Counted from the first letter of the stretch, positions 31,083-44,646 are shown. The stretch is 64,000 nt of DNA from Zygnema cylindricum (GCA_037447655.1 JBBHKE010001684.1:305290-369289); one strand, 5' to 3'. Numbers and translations: made by a program. Notes: generated by a model not told the origin, from the letters alone.

Positions 31083-34000
31083 ATGAGGGTGTCACAGTTT
31101 AAGAATTCTCCGCCATGTGTTCTCTTGTTCCGATTCAAAGTAATGTTTCTTTTTGCTGTTTTATTAATATTCTTTTCTCAAATGATAGCCGTCAATGGGA
31201 AAACCTACTTTATTACAGATGGAGAATCCTCTGAGAATGGAGAAGAAAAAAGAGAGAACAATGGTCCAACTGAAGATGAATTTGGTAATCAACATGTTAT
31301 AATTCCCTTGAATGATGATTCTGATACCAAAGATGAAAATGGAGTCTCTGTAAACCCTAAAAATGATATTTTGGCGGATTCTAAGCTTGAGCAACCTCTC
31401 CAATCATGGAACGAGTTTGGAAAAGACATAGAAGAATATTTTGGCCAAGAATTGGATCCTGGATCTTGGCAGTCGGTCGTAGATTCTCCCGTTGATTTAA
31501 GCATTCCGGAAGAAAATATGAATGCATCTCAGTTGTACTCAGTTGGAGTTCATCGTATGTTTGGATTCAAATCTCTACAGAAAAACATATCCCTTGCAGC
31601 AAACTTATTTCAAATTGCAGCAGATCAAGGACATCCAAATGCACAATCTGCATTAGCATTCCTTCATGTGAATGGGTACTCCAAGCCTATGAATCAAGTA
31701 AAAGGTTTTCTGTATCATACTTTTGGATCTTCCGGTGGAAATTTTCAATCGACAATGGCGTTGGCGTACAGTTTCTTGCGACAGCAGGTGAGAAACGTTC
31801 GATAGGTTAAGCTATTCTTTTCACTGTTATTCTTCTCCTTTCTGATTTTTTTCATAGAGTCTTTCTTTTTCATTTCTTTTTCTTCATGTCGTCCTTTCTT
31901 TTTTGTTAAGAGTTAAGGGAAAACCCCCCAGCAGGGATTGATGAGTTCGTAAGGTCACAAAAAACCAATGCTTATTCTGATTCTTTTTGTTGAATCCGAA
32001 CTAGAAATAAATTTTAGTTTTGCAAGAAGTATCTGCTGCTATGGGTCCGTCTTTTGTAAGGAAGAAAGTACACTGCACTTCGCTATAAGTGTTAATCATT
32101 TTGCGGTCATTCAAAGCACTTTTTTCTCATCATATTATCTTCCGATTTTCGATCTGACATTACATTCGAAAGGTGACATTGTTACATTTCTATCCCTTTA
32201 AGAAAAATGATATTCAACAACAATTGACAGTAAAGTTAAAGACGATTGAGTGCCTGGAAAATATCTAACACTAATAGCGGAGGACATTATAGTTACATCA
32301 TTTTCTGCGAGAAGGGTGTGTTTTGAATGTGAAGTTACTGATGACAACAACTCAAATTTTACAATGCAGATTGACAGCTGTCTAGGTATTGCTGTGGGAC
32401 TTGGTCTTTGAATTTTGTGATATTTTTTTGTTTCCGTGTATTTTTCTCAGGCTGTATCTCAGGATAACACCTTCTCTCCACTTTTTGTTTCCTTTTGCTG
32501 GGAAAAGTCCTTAAGAGATGAATGTGACAAAATTTTCTATTTAGTTTATAATTTTTGGAGCTCGCCAGTATTCCACAGGTAACCATGACTGGATAAGATA
32601 ACGTGTGTAGTCGCCTTTTTTGGGGAGATCTTGCGAACATGATCTACACTATTAGTGGATCTTGTTAAATTAAGAAAATGCGATAGTGTTTTTGAAGGTA
32701 TCGTAGCTAAACGTATTTTTTTCAGACTGTTAAACTATTTGGAACGCAATCCTGAATGTAAATGCGATTCGAAAAGCTAAGTGATTGTGAATTATTGTTG
32801 CCCATCGCTATTAGAGTGATTAATACTAATTCAGCCGGACTTTTTTTTGCCGAAAATCATAAAATAGTTTTAACAACACTATTTAAGGGACTGGACCACA
32901 ACAATCCACCACGTCTTCCTGCACTATATTAGTGTTATACATCCTAATTTCACATTTACACTAATATAGTACATTATACCCTGATAAGGATGGGCAGTGT
33001 AAAGTCCCATATGTTTTTTTTTGTTCACCAATTTTGAGCTCTTCCCTCTCCCTCTCCCTCTCCCTCTCTCTCTCCCTTTCCCCCCCCTCCCTCGCCCTCT
33101 CCTCTCCCTCGCTCTCCCCCTCTCCCCGTCCCTCTCTCCCCACCCTCTCCCTCTCCCTGTCTTGCAGGAGTATGAACAAGCTGCAAATTTGTATGCTAAA
33201 GTGGCCACTAAGACAATAGTGACTAATCATATTCTTGGCGAGGCCCCCATTGTGGAGGATGTACGCTTGAACAAAGGAGGAGAAGAAAATGAAGAGGCAG
33301 TTAAGGGTCACGGAGGAGAATATGACGACAACATTCAGGTATATGTGCTCCAAAATCTTAACAAGCCCTAAAAAGCTCCAATGCTTTCACGTTTCTTGGT
33401 TCACGAAAACATTGTTGTACTCACTCCCTTGAAAAAACTCGGAAAAGCCCTGTGAGAATCTTAAAACAACTCTATTAAATGATCACTAAAATGGACCCTA
33501 AGAACCTCGAAGAAAATGTTTCGATCAAATTCTCTGATGAGTTCAAAGTTCAGAATGTTCATGCCACTTGGAGATCTATATATTTTTTTCTTTTTTCCTT
33601 TATTTGTTCGCATAATTTGTTTGGTACACCACCTTTTGTTGTTAGAGTTAATCACTCCAATTCATAGTTGAGTTTTTTTGACCCGAAATCATGAACTAGT
33701 GTTGATAACACCATTTACATAAGTGGCCCAAAGTATGTAACGTTGTAAACCGTTATTAGTGTAGTCAATTCAAATGGAGGGTTAACGTTAATATTCCCCT
33801 AATAGGGATGGGCTTGTAGTAGATGGGTCAAGGTGAAGGTTTGACTTTATGTTTTTTTTTAGTACACTGTCTCTCATTATTAGAGTTAATAACACACTAT
33901 TGCTGCCCCTAAATTTTAGCCCTTGAATTTAAAAAGTATAAATAATACTATTTTTTTTTTCTTAATACATCTTAAAACGGTTCAAATGCAGCCACGTGAT

Positions 34001-37000
34001 TTGGAACTAAATTAGAATTAATGACACTAATGTATGCCCCACTCTAATAATTTCTTTACCCTAATTACGATTCACGGTGTAGTTAAGTCGAGAGCGCTTG
34101 AATTGATTCACTGATTTGAGATTCTTTTATTCTCCACCCCATTGAAGAGATTTAAGAGAGAAGAGAAGTGTTTTTTCTCTTTGTTAGAGGAAAATGTGGA
34201 AGCGAATAATGGACATTTTTTTTTTTTCTAGACTGGTGTTCATGCGTAACGTGTTGCCATATATTTGGAAATTAGTATTTGCATTGCTTAAAATTTTAGG
34301 TTTAAGCGGTGATAGGACGATATTAGAACATTGTTTACGACGATTTTTATCAGTAAAAGGATTATTCATTATGTTGATGTTACCTCTTGGTTCCCGAGTC
34401 GCTTTGTTTGAACCTATATTACTCTCTTTACCCTATTATGAAGGTCACTCCTGGACCAAACCGAGTGAGTTAAAAATCGATTTGAGCCCAGTTTTGTGTG
34501 GTAATTTGTCTTTCAAATCTTTTCTTCAACATGAAATTTACATGGTGCACACTCACACAACACCTCTTGAAGAAGGAAGGATCTGAAGGGTCATTGTTGT
34601 TAGAGTTAGAGAGTAAATATTTTTTGGCCACAGAAAGTATTTTGTCTTGGTTTTCAACATGGGATTTTCCTTTTCTGTTCTTTTTTAGAGATTGTCCTGT
34701 GATCACCTTTCTAATGCTTAATTTACATATTTTCCTATGCCCATCTCGTTGTTACAATGCAAAATATAACCTCTAAGACTCATCTTAAACCTCTTTCTAT
34801 GCTCATCCCTGTTATCTTGTTTTACACGTGTCGTTTACGAAACAAAATATGACCTTTAATACTTTTGCACACCTTCTTTGCTTATCCCTGCCCTCTTGCT
34901 ATACAGTATGTCGCCTACAAGGCAAAATCTGATCTTCTATACATGAAAACTTTGGGAAGTCTTTATTATACGGGTAGTCGAGGACTCCCACGTAATCATG
35001 GGAGAGCTTTTTTTTATTTTAGTAAAGCGGCCGAGGCTGGTGACGGCTCTTCTATGGCAACTTTGGGAGAAATGTATACGAGAGGAGTGGGAGTACAAAG
35101 AGATTATCAAAAAGCCCTTTATTGGTTTAATAGGGCAGCAACTGTTATGAAGGATAAGGAACCTTCTGGATACACCGGGATGGGATATTTAAATGCGAGA
35201 GGATTTGGAGTCGCACAAAATTTCACCAGGGTATGTAAGAGATACCCTACCCTGTGACTATTCAAATAATTTTGCTTTTCATTTATGGAGACATTTTGTT
35301 CATTTGAGTGCTGAAATACCATTTTTTTTAAATTAAAGGACACGCTTGTTTTATACAACATGCAGTAAAATGTTGTAAACAACTTTTTTATACTTATAAA
35401 CTCTACTTGTCAAAGATCAGGGAGAAAAAACAATGAAAACACTTCACTGTGAAAGAAGTAAAATAAACGATTGGTACGATTCCTCAAAAATATCAGATGT
35501 ATTAACAGAAATGTTTTGGCAATAATCGTTTTTTATCGTCATGAACCAATTTTGTAAACAATACAAGGTTAACTCCTCTTATTTCAATGCATATTTTTTT
35601 CATAAGGAAGTGAGGAAAGGGAAAAGAGAGGGGGAGAGGAGAGGGAAAGATGGAGAAGAAGACAGAGGGAGAGATGGGGAGGGAGTGAATATGTAAAATA
35701 GGTTTAGGCAATAGGTTCAGAGGAGGGATATAGTCTGAGATTAGAAATGTAAAATAAGTTTAGGCAACTCTGAGGCTGTAAGCAATCAGTCTGTATTGAA
35801 ACTGTGTATGCCCTTCACTGTAATTCGAGTGGATTTGTTTTTGCCGTAGTTATATGCATGGATGTATTATCAATCCTCACAATGCCTTAAGTGAAGGTTT
35901 TTAGATCGAGTATTATCCACGGGAATGCAAATTCTGTACATAAAATAATTCAAAAATGAATACATTGCAATTTCCTAGGTTTTTTTTTCAATCAATTTTT
36001 ATCCAGATGAATGCAAGTTTTGTACAAAACATGTATTTGTAGAATAATGAAATTGAATACTGTAAAAAGCCGGGTTCTGTAAGAGGAAAAGGTATTACTG
36101 TTTGATCCCTGGTCTGGATCCTTGACTGTACTTTCTCGGATTTTGGTTCGCGTTCGTTTTTTTGTTCGTTTTGTTTGTTTCTCTTAACAGTGTGACTGTT
36201 TGGGGAGCATTGCAGGCAGTTGAGTATTTCACAGTGGCTGCGAAAAAAGATAATGCGGATGGGCTTTATTACTTAGGAGTTATGTTACTCCAGGGACTAG
36301 GAGTAAGAAAAAATGTTCACGAGGCTCTCGCAAACTTTAAAAGGGCGGCTTCTCAACACCATTTGGCGGCCGCCTACCAATTAGCGAGGATGGAGCATCG
36401 GGGTATTGGGACAAAACCGGATTTTCATAAGGTATGGTTTTTGCAAAAACTGATTTTAAAAAGGTGGGTAAAGGAGATTTTTGCAAAAACTGATTCTAAA
36501 TAGATGGGTAAGGGAGATTTCTGGAAAAACTAAAAAATTTCTGCAAAAACCAACTTTAGCGAGTTGGCAATCATGGAACCATAGGGGTTGTGGGACAAAA
36601 CCAGATTTTCATAGGGGAAAGTTTTTGCAAAACTGATTTTCAAATGGGTAGGTAAAGAAGGTTCTTGAAAAATTAAAAGATTTCTGCAGAAACCAATTTC
36701 AAAAGGTTGCAAAACTAACTTCTGAAAGGGAGGTAAAGAAGATTTTTGCAAAAACCAGCTTTCTTTTGTTGTCTGCTCATTCATAGATTTCTTGGAAGAT
36801 AGAAATTAGAAATTGAAGAAGGTGTGTTTGTTAACTTATGAAACATAGGATTATTGGGACAAACCAAATTTTCAAAAGGTGAGTAAAGAAGATTGGTGCA
36901 AAAACTAACTTTCAAAAGGTAGAAAAGAAGTTCTCTGCAAAATTTAACTTCCAGAAGGTAGGTAAAGAAAATTTATGTAAAAATTGACTTTCAGGAGGTG

Positions 37001-39021
37001 GGTAAAGAGGATTTTTGTTAATACAAATCATCAAAACATAGGTAAAGAAGATTTCTGCTAAAACTAACTGTCAAAAAACTGGTAACGAAGATCTTTGCAA
37101 AAACTAACTTCCACCGGCTGTCTATTACCAGCATAATCAGGATTTTTCGAAATTAGAACTTGAAACCAAAGAAAAAATTTAACGGATCTTGTAGAGGAAA
37201 AAGCATTGGTCATTGTTTATGAGTCTATGGAACATAGGGGTATTACCAGTTTTTTAAAAGCTAACAGTATTTTCTTTTCCATTTTCCTAACAGCAAATTG
37301 TAAAACGAAAGAATGTTAGTAAAGGAGTCTGCAAAAAGTTTACCGTAACGAACCGTTTGTCTATAAAGTTTACCTTCAGGAACCGTTAAGAATTTACAAA
37401 ACCTCCAAAAAAACTTCCATTTTAGCTTAGTTTTTGCTTATCTGGTTGCAAAATAATGTGCCATCTGTTTCCCATGAAAGATTATTCACTATGGTTTAGT
37501 GTCTGTGTTTATTGATGATACTTTTTTCTCCTATTCTTTCCTTTTCCCCCTCCCCTTCTCCTCTCTTTTCCCTACTTTCTGTGTTTCTCTCTCTGCAAAA
37601 AAAAAGGGGCACACTGAGGTCCAGCTTGTCCTCACACTGACTTTTTTAACAGTCATCAACTGTTTAGCAAGAAAATGTAGAGTTCTTTAGGGTGTTTTGC
37701 AGGGTTTTTTAAGACTTTTTTAGGCTTTTGTAGGTCGTTTCTAGGATGATTTTGGGTTTGTAAAGATTTTTTAGAGTATTCCAGGTTTTAAAGGGTTTTT
37801 TAGGGTTTTTGCTTGACCATATATTGTTACTGCTGAAATGTGAGCAGCACACTCATAAAAAAATGTTGCACAAGAGGGGGGGAGAGAAGAGAGGGAAAAA
37901 GCGCGAGTGGAAATAAATGTTTTTTCACCTGACAAAACAATATCAATTTAATGCATGACGATCCATGGTAAATGGGAAGGAGGGAGGGGGGGAGGGAGGG
38001 AGGAGGGGGGGGAGGGGAGGAGAAGGAGGGGAGGGGGGAGGGAAGGGGAGGGGGGGGAGGGGGAGGGAATTGAAGATAACATCGATCAGGAATCAAGCGG
38101 AAAGAGGTCCCTGGGGAGCTCTCCTCCGATGGGCTCATACAAACTATATGACTCGAGATTATCCCACCTCTCTCCTTCTCTACTCTCGGGCTGCAGAGTT
38201 GGGATATGAGGTGGCTCAGAGCAACGCCGCGTGGCTATTGGACAAATTTCAAGAAGGTAGTGGGTGTGTGGGAGGGAGTGGGAGGAGATGTAAAGATTAT
38301 GAGAGACACGAGAGATCTCATCGACTTTGGAGACACGCTTCCGAGCAAGGAAATGTCCAGGCTTCGCTACTTATCGGCGACGCGTATTTCTATGGGAGGG
38401 TAAGCGGAAGGGGAAGAGAGAGGAGTAGCAGTGAGATGAAGTGGAGTGAGTGGAGTGAGGGGGAGGAGTGAGAGTGAAAAGAGGAGTGCAAGTGAGGCGA
38501 GTGTGGAGTGAGGGTGGATCATTTGTGAGATTGGATTGTTGGTTAAGAGTCTCATAAGGGGCAGTGAGAGGAGGAGCTTTTGTTTTTTGCATGAATACCA
38601 ATATTTGTATGGTTTTCCCTAACAGAAACTTTCAAAATTCACACTATTTTAAGTAACAGAATTAATGTTTGCAGTATTTGTAAATTAATTCGTGGTTCAA
38701 ATCTCGTATCATGTGAAATTTTCCGGGGACAAATGAAGATTTTGGAAAGTTCCGAAGGCTTATTTAGGAAAACATATCCATGGCTTCTTTCTGTGCTTTA
38801 TTTCTTTCATCCTTCCTTCCTCCCTCCCTCTCTCCCTCCCTTTCAGGAAACCAAAAAATATCATAATAGAGGTGTCGAAGCTGAGTACGGAACTACTACC
38901 CGTATTTACAGGCGCATGTACACATATATGCATATATACATGTACGTGTATATACCATGCATGCATACACATGCACATATGCATATACACATAGATGCAT
39001 TTATACTTACATGCATATATG

Positions 39022-39062
<41 letters not shown>

Positions 39063-40015
39063 GCGCGCACGTGTATACATTTGGTTTTTCTGATTAGTTT
39101 TCTTACTTTTTTTGTTTCAGGGAACCAAAAAGGATCTTGAGAGAGCTGTAGAAGCTTATCGGCGAGCAAGTGACTATCGTAACGCTCAAGCGATGTTCAA
39201 TTTGGGCTATATGTACGAACACGGGCTCGGATTGCCTTCCGACGAACATTTGGCGAAAAGATGGTACGACACTTCTTTGGAGACAGATAAACGGGCAGCA
39301 TTAGCAGTAAAATTGGCGCTATTGGGATTATGGCTCCGGAATCACCACAAGGATACTTTCGTGGTAAGTTTCTTGGTCGTTTTTGTTTTTGTGGGGGTTT
39401 TGAGTTTTGGTTTGGTTTTGGTGGTAAAATTGTCTCCATTAGAACAGTGGCTTCGGAATCACAATTTTTTTTTTGTTTTCTGTTAAGTCTTTTCATCAAT
39501 TCGGTCAATTTCTGACATGGTGTGTGAGATGGGTTTTTGACCCTGGGTTTCTGGATTTTTCTTTTTCTTTTTCTTTTGAACTTTGTTTTGGCTTTGGATT
39601 ATGTTTTGATTTAAGTTTTAATTTTGGTTTTGGGTTTTTTGACTTTCGGTGTTGTTGGGATGTAGTTAGATCGATAGGCACGATGTCAAGTTTATTTTAA
39701 CTAGTCCTCGTCATTGTTTTTTTTCGTTATGTTTTGTTTTTTTTATTTATTTATCGTTTTTCCGTTGGTGTCGAAGTAGTTCTCGCTCTTTATTTTTTTT
39801 CTTTCTTCTTTTTGGGATCGTAACAGGTCAAGTTAATCGATACTTTGCCCGAAATTATGCCAAAAACAATGCAGTGGGCAAAAACGGCTATTCAGGATGA
39901 AGGCAATTTGATAGTAGCCACACTTTTTGCGTTACTTTTGGGTGTTTTGCACCTTAGGCAAAGGCAAAGGAGACCTCAAAGGGCTGTGCCAATAGTAGAG
40001 GCTCCTGGGATGTAG
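31083..40015 (+). CDS. HRD3: SEL1L/HRD3-like ER-associated degradation protein
   Basis: Seven exons, all joins in frame: 31083-31787, 33168-33338, 34907-35230, 36216-36431, 38076-38399, 39121-39363, 39827-40015; about 723 residues, close to plant HRD3A/EBS5. A hydrophobic N-terminus (MFLFAVLLIFFSQMIAVNG, from a second ATG at 31143) looks like a signal peptide. Then come an acidic lumenal stretch, many Sel1 repeats (for example NAQSALAFLHVNGYSKPMNQ, SMATLGEMYTRGVGVQRDYQ, AQAMFNLGYMYEHGLG), and a C-terminal membrane segment (NLIVATLFALLLGVLHL) before a basic tail. In known relatives it scaffolds the HRD1 ubiquitin ligase and recruits misfolded glycoproteins. Start at 31083, 31143 or 30960 is uncertain. 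The exon 5 acceptor follows a purine tract. Confidence 0.93.
32806..32997. mobile_element. Degenerate TA-type MITE in HRD3 intron 1
   Basis: Ends GCCCATCGCTATTAG and CTGATAAGGATGGGCAGTG form imperfect inverted repeats like the TA-flanked family. AT-rich interior, no coding. Confidence 0.5.
33048..33165 (+). repeat. CT-rich tract before HRD3 exon 2
   Basis: CCCTCT/CTCTCC repeats running directly into the exon 2 acceptor; acts as an exceptionally long polypyrimidine tract. Reading frames across it are low-complexity artefacts. Confidence 0.9.
33865..34079. mobile_element. TA-flanked MITE in HRD3 intron 2
   Basis: Ends CACTGTCTCTCATTATTAG and CTAATTACGATTCACGGTG are imperfect inverted repeats, with TA on both sides (33863-33864, 34080-34081). 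A related, more degenerate unit lies at about 33625-33830. Confidence 0.6.
36432..37245 (+). repeat. Tandem repeats derived from HRD3 exon 4 end, in intron 4
   Basis: The intron begins with a run of 40-60 bp degenerate units built on GGTAAAGAAGATTTTTGCAA. Decayed copies of the exon 4 end (ATTGGGACAAAACCGGATTT) recur at about 36569-36612, 36838-36880 and, partly, 37215-37240. The array therefore arose by duplication across the exon 4/intron 4 boundary. Confidence 0.75.
37975..38068 (+). repeat. G/A-only tract before HRD3 exon 5
   Basis: GGGAGG-type repeats of nearly 100 bases directly upstream of the predicted exon 5 acceptor (AAG|ATAACATCG, 38075/38076). On the other strand this is a CCTCCC tract. 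Confidence 0.88.
39024..39067. repeat. (AC)n(GC)n microsatellite in HRD3 intron 5
   Basis: ACAC run followed by GCGCGC, preceded by ATGCATATAC-rich alternating purine/pyrimidine DNA (38915-39020). Confidence 0.92.
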
Positions 40016-40350
40016 AATTGAATTTTCTTTTCTTTCTTTCTTTTGTTCTTTCTTTCTTTCTCTTTCTCTCTTTCTTTCTCCTTTTTTTTTCTTCCTTCCC
40101 TTTTTTTCTCCTTCTCTTTTTTTCCCCTTTGTATTCAGTGGATTGTTTCAGAAATCGGTGGTAGATTAGTTGGTAATATTGTTGTTTAATTTGCTGTTTT
40201 AATTGTATAGAGTACATATTTTAAATCCTCTTGTTTCTTTCAGGGTAAGAGGTCAAGCTGTCTTTTATGGAGTTTGAAAGGAATTTCAGAGTCGAGATTG
40301 TTTTCTTTCTTTCTCTTAGTAAACGATAAAGTGCATGCAGCTAGTGTATC

Positions 40351-40356
40351 AATAAA
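40351..40356 (+). terminator. Candidate polyadenylation signal of the HRD3-like gene
   Basis: AATAAA about 340 bases after the stop codon, downstream of a CTTT-rich tract (40020-40130). Plausible only; plant signals are degenerate. Confidence 0.4.
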
Positions 40357-40399
40357 CTCTTTTGCGGATAAAAACAAGTTCATTTCTCATTTTTTGTTT

Positions 40400-41811
40400 A
40401 TGGGGATAAATGGTGGCGTGATGTATTTATGCTATAATACAAGTTAGTCTACATGGCGATATTTTTCACAGTGTAGAGTATACGAGTGTGCAAACGTGCA
40501 ATCCTGGGAGGTTTGATTACGTTCCAGATACTGATAAGGAGCAATGTCAGGATTTTTCTTCTTTTTGGTATCTTCATACAAGGTCTTATGGTGTCGTTCT
40601 CATGCCGGCCAATATTTATCTATTTCTCACCTGCCCTTGAAAAAGTAGTTGTGATAAACATCTAAAGAGAAGGTGATTATTAATCAGGAAACATGGAAGT
40701 TTGACGAACTGAGTTATCAGGTATGTCCAAACATGCTCGCTGCTATGTGAAACCAAAGCATGTCCGGTGCTGTAAACGAGTTGATAGAAGCCTTTCGGTG
40801 AGAAACAGCATATGCAACCAACAGACAGCATTACAATGCTAGCATGAAAATCAGCAAAATGTGTGGGTCAGTTTCTTTAAAAGATATGAAAATGTGAATC
40901 ATTATACAAGGCAAGAAAACATTGTGGGGTCTATATCAGCGTTTCTAATTCGGTTCAGTTCTGAATATACCAACTCATTGAGGAGCGTTTAAAAAATTAG
41001 GCTAGGAAGAAAACTAGTGTCATTGAAATCATTTTAGAACCAATAAGATTTGCGATCACCGATTGAGCGTCACTGATATAAACAACAGTACATTAACGTA
41101 GTTCAGCATTGTAACACTCATAAAGGATGTTCGTCTGTCAAACTTTTTACAACCACTGTGACATGATACATGTTTTCATGTCAATTCAGGTGTGCACAGA
41201 ATTGTGGAAGTATAGCACTCGCAAATAGTCGCCCTATGCCGTGAATTCAATGCAAATGCACTACTGATGCTCAGAATTCGAATGCAAAATTTTGTACATT
41301 CTTCTTAGTAAAATGTTTAATTGCATATATGCTGTAATTGCTCTTTACTGGTAGGGTGGGATAAGAAAAGGAGTTCACACAAAAACAGTAATATGAAAGT
41401 CAACAGATGCCACAAAGCTTGCCAATACATAAAACTGCAGCACCGAGGACAACGGCGGCAACAAGCCCCATGACGCCTGGTATTATTGGCGGTAATCAAA
41501 GGGGAGGAAGGAAATAAGCCTCGAGGCAGAATAACATCCATTAAAAGAAGAGGGCAATATGGAGTCCATCTTCACACGAAGTTCTCATCCTGTTATGGAT
41601 ACAAGGGCATCTTCCTATCCATAATTCACACCAAAAAAAAGGCTTCTGTTTAAAATTAAACCCACAAAAAAGGGCATCGAAATTCAAACACATTTTGGGA
41701 GTCTGATTCAAAAATGGGTGACCTCCGGAAGCTTTCAGACTGAGCTGAAACAACAGTAAAATTGTACCATGTCTATTTATAAATTGACAATAAGCTAGGA
41801 GATACAATTAA
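40400..41811. other. Intergenic region between two convergent genes
   Basis: Contains the 3' ends of the HRD3-like gene and of the hydrolase gene. No exon or repeat recognised. Confidence 0.5.
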
Positions 41812-44646
41812 TCAATTTCCCGCAGAGATTGCCTCTTCATCCCAAGGACCAGGTGCTCCTGAAAGGAGATTCTCATGAAGCCACTTTTTTGCCGCAATAA
41901 AAGCTACTTCAGCGTCCTCATCCTCCTCCATAGATTTCGGACGGTGAGCAAATGCATGAGTTTGACCTGGAAAAACAAGAGACTGACTTCCTTTCGCTGA
42001 ATTCTCCACTTCCTTAACCACATCGACAGGACACAACGGATCGGCATCACCCGTGATTAAAAGAAGAGGCGCCTTTATACTCGATGCTACCTTTGTATCA
42101 AATCGTGTACCGTAAAAAAAAACTCCCGCAGAATAGAAACCCTCTTTATCTTCTGCAAGTGTTTCAATCAACCGGCCTCCTCCAAAGCAGAAACCGAGCA
42201 AAGCTACTTTACCCTCTCCTGGAGCTGTCTTGTCAGAAAGTACTGTATCCCTCAAGTACTTAGCAGCAAAATCGATGTCAGCTGCAACTCTCCCTGAGGG
42301 ATGAAGACTTCTCCAATTCTCATATTCTGATTTAGGCCTTGTAGCAGGTTCCCAGGGTCGCCCACGGAAAAGGTCCGGTACAAGCACACTAACCACAACA
42401 GAAAAACAAAAGCACAGAAACCTCAATTAGACCATAAGATCTAAAGACAAGAAGGATATGAGACCGTCAAAACCATCAGACCATAAGGTATACTGGTCTT
42501 ATCTATGGTTAACTCCATAGATAAGTAACCAATAAGGCACATCTCCATATCACGCCTAACACGAACAGTGGGGACAATATATTCCATTGTTCCATGATCC
42601 ACTCGACGATCCTTCCTGGACAATTTTGTTCTTCCACCCAAAGACTCTTTTATGCCGATAGGAGAATGCTTGCGACATCCTTTTGCAAAAGATAATTTCA
42701 TACCTGCTTTCCATAGCAAGAACGACCAAAAAAGATAAAAATGCTTCACATCACCCATTTCATTAACTTTCAGAATCCTTAATTAATTCCTTATCACAGC
42801 CATCCTCCCGCCACATAAAATGGAAAACTGCCGCTTTGTCCCCTCACCTGTAACCAAAACATGCGAGGCGATAAGCAAAATTTCGAGTCTCCTCACTCCG
42901 TAGCCCCTCCACATCCGTCAAAAGCAAAACACCTGAACCATTTCTGTTCTTCACAGGCTCTGCCAAATGTGCCTCAAACTCCTCCTCATTCCCTAAGGTA
43001 AGTTCCTTTCCAAGGACCACTTCGCATTCGGCCAAATCCTCCACTCCTGTCTGAGCATCAGTTGGTATACCACCAACTCGCCAATCTCCTGTTCGAACAG
43101 ACTGCTCCAATCTCCATGAGCCTCCAAACGGTTCTGCAAAACCGGCAAAGGTTTCCTGGCAAGCTTCACAGCAAGTTTCACCAGGCACACAGAAAAAGAC
43201 CGCAAATGCACATTACCTCTCTCTTCGCTTCTCTCAGTGGGAACTACTGCACACCTGGAGGGGACAAACAATGGTCCTCCAGAGGCATGCCAATAATGAT
43301 ATGCTCTTAAATGCATCTCACTCTCACCTTTTAAGAGCTTATTCTGTTCGCAGACAGGCCTTGCCCTTTCATCCGCATGCTTCACAAAAGCAGTTGTTTG
43401 TCCCTCTCGGGAACTCACTGTGCTTCATGGACGACTCCACGGAGAAGGAGGCAAGCGTGGAGTGCCGAGATGTAACTGCCTGGCGCTGCGACAGGCCTGC
43501 CAAAGAGCACAGCACGATGAGAAGCAGTTAGCAAATCGTCAAAAAAATGATATATATTTAAGACAGACGACAGATTTTAAGGACGTAGAACACCATACAA
43601 TGTAAGAAATCCAAGAAATAATAAATTGAGCAGAGAAGTTTACGATTCGCTGGAGACACTACTGCTCCCACAATCCTCCGAGCCCTATTACACCGTAGAC
43701 AGCTTTAAATTCTCTTGCTTCACGAAATATTCAAACAAAGATATAGGAAAATGGATATTTTCTTAAATAGACGAAAATGAAAGAAGCTTCTTTTTGCAAG
43801 CATACTTCTTGCCCTTTCTCAAAACGTACATTGAGCTCAGCAAAACTCTACAGCATGTCATTTGTGACAGACTACACTAATAGCAAAGTCAATATCTGAA
43901 AGCCACAAGCCCACAAAACCGCTCTTACTATTATGCTTGATAAAAAGAACGTGTGATCTGCACAGCTATCTCTAACAATAATAGATGATGAGTCGCAATT
44001 TTCAATTCCGAATCACAATTGACAGGTTTCAGACAATTCTTTACCTGCTGAATAGAGGATGTTACTGACAATGCAGACAAAGTCCTCAACAAGAGGTTCT
44101 AAACAGTCCATAAAGATTTTGAGCTCTTGACCATAACATACCAAAAGGAATATTCAGCAGGTCCAATCTAAGTGGCCAGCAGAAACAGGACTTGACCGAT
44201 TGGAAAAGAACTTTGCAATTTAAAATAATACAATGTGCATTACGTGATTAGGAACAAAAATTTCAGAGGAGAACAATGCAGCAAAGATAAACTAGTCGCA
44301 GAATAAATGTAGAAATTGAAACAAAAAATGGGACAATTAAACAAAGTCACCTTAACAACAGTCGTACACAAAATACTGCAGCCAGGAAAATAAGAACTTC
44401 ACCAAAAACTGAGAGCTAGCGGAGTTGTTGTAATACTGTTCAATTGAACAACTGGAAAGCTTCCGTGTCACAAATAACCATAAACATTGCTAGCTTTACC
44501 TTTACACGATAAGCTTGTTATTTATGTAATTTACCTGGAGCTGCGTTCCGAACCGGATGCTTCCAGAGAGGGCAGGGGCTTCTTAAGCAGATTTTCATTG
44601 TCTCAGGCATTCTAAAATGCATCGAATAGATTGCAGTAACCTCCAT
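41812..44646 (-). CDS. Dienelactone hydrolase / carboxymethylenebutenolidase-like protein
   Basis: Four exons on the minus strand with phase-compatible junctions: 44535-44646, 43419-43496, 42848-43133, 41812-42388; about 350 residues. The alpha/beta-hydrolase fold carries the Cys-Asp-His triad of the family: nucleophile region LLGFCFGGG, acid region ITGDADPLC and His region GQTHAFAHRP. Other family blocks are NGSGVLLLTDVEG, FAYRLACFGY and VPDLFRGRPW. Residues 1-60 or so (exons 1 and 2) are basic and Ser-rich, suggesting a plastid or mitochondrial presequence. The exon 3 acceptor (GCAG|AACCG) is the least certain join; an upstream alternative would add CEACQETFAGF. Relatives hydrolyse dienelactones or similar esters; the plant substrate is not established. 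Confidence 0.9.

Noticed and set aside
33021-33371. Pro/Leu/Ser-rich frames over the CT tract
   Set aside because: They arise from the polypyrimidine tract; the only supported coding part is HRD3 exon 2 in its own frame.
36432-37245. CRISPR-like array
   Set aside because: Units are degenerate, of varying length, without unique spacers, and lie in a plant intron.
38760-39169. Cys/Val/Tyr-rich frames around the AC repeat
   Set aside because: Product of the (AC)n and ATGCATATAC low-complexity DNA in HRD3 intron 5.
42993-43418. 141-codon minus-strand frame overlapping the hydrolase exon 3
   Set aside because: It is in another frame than the conserved hydrolase sequence and has no recognisable domain.
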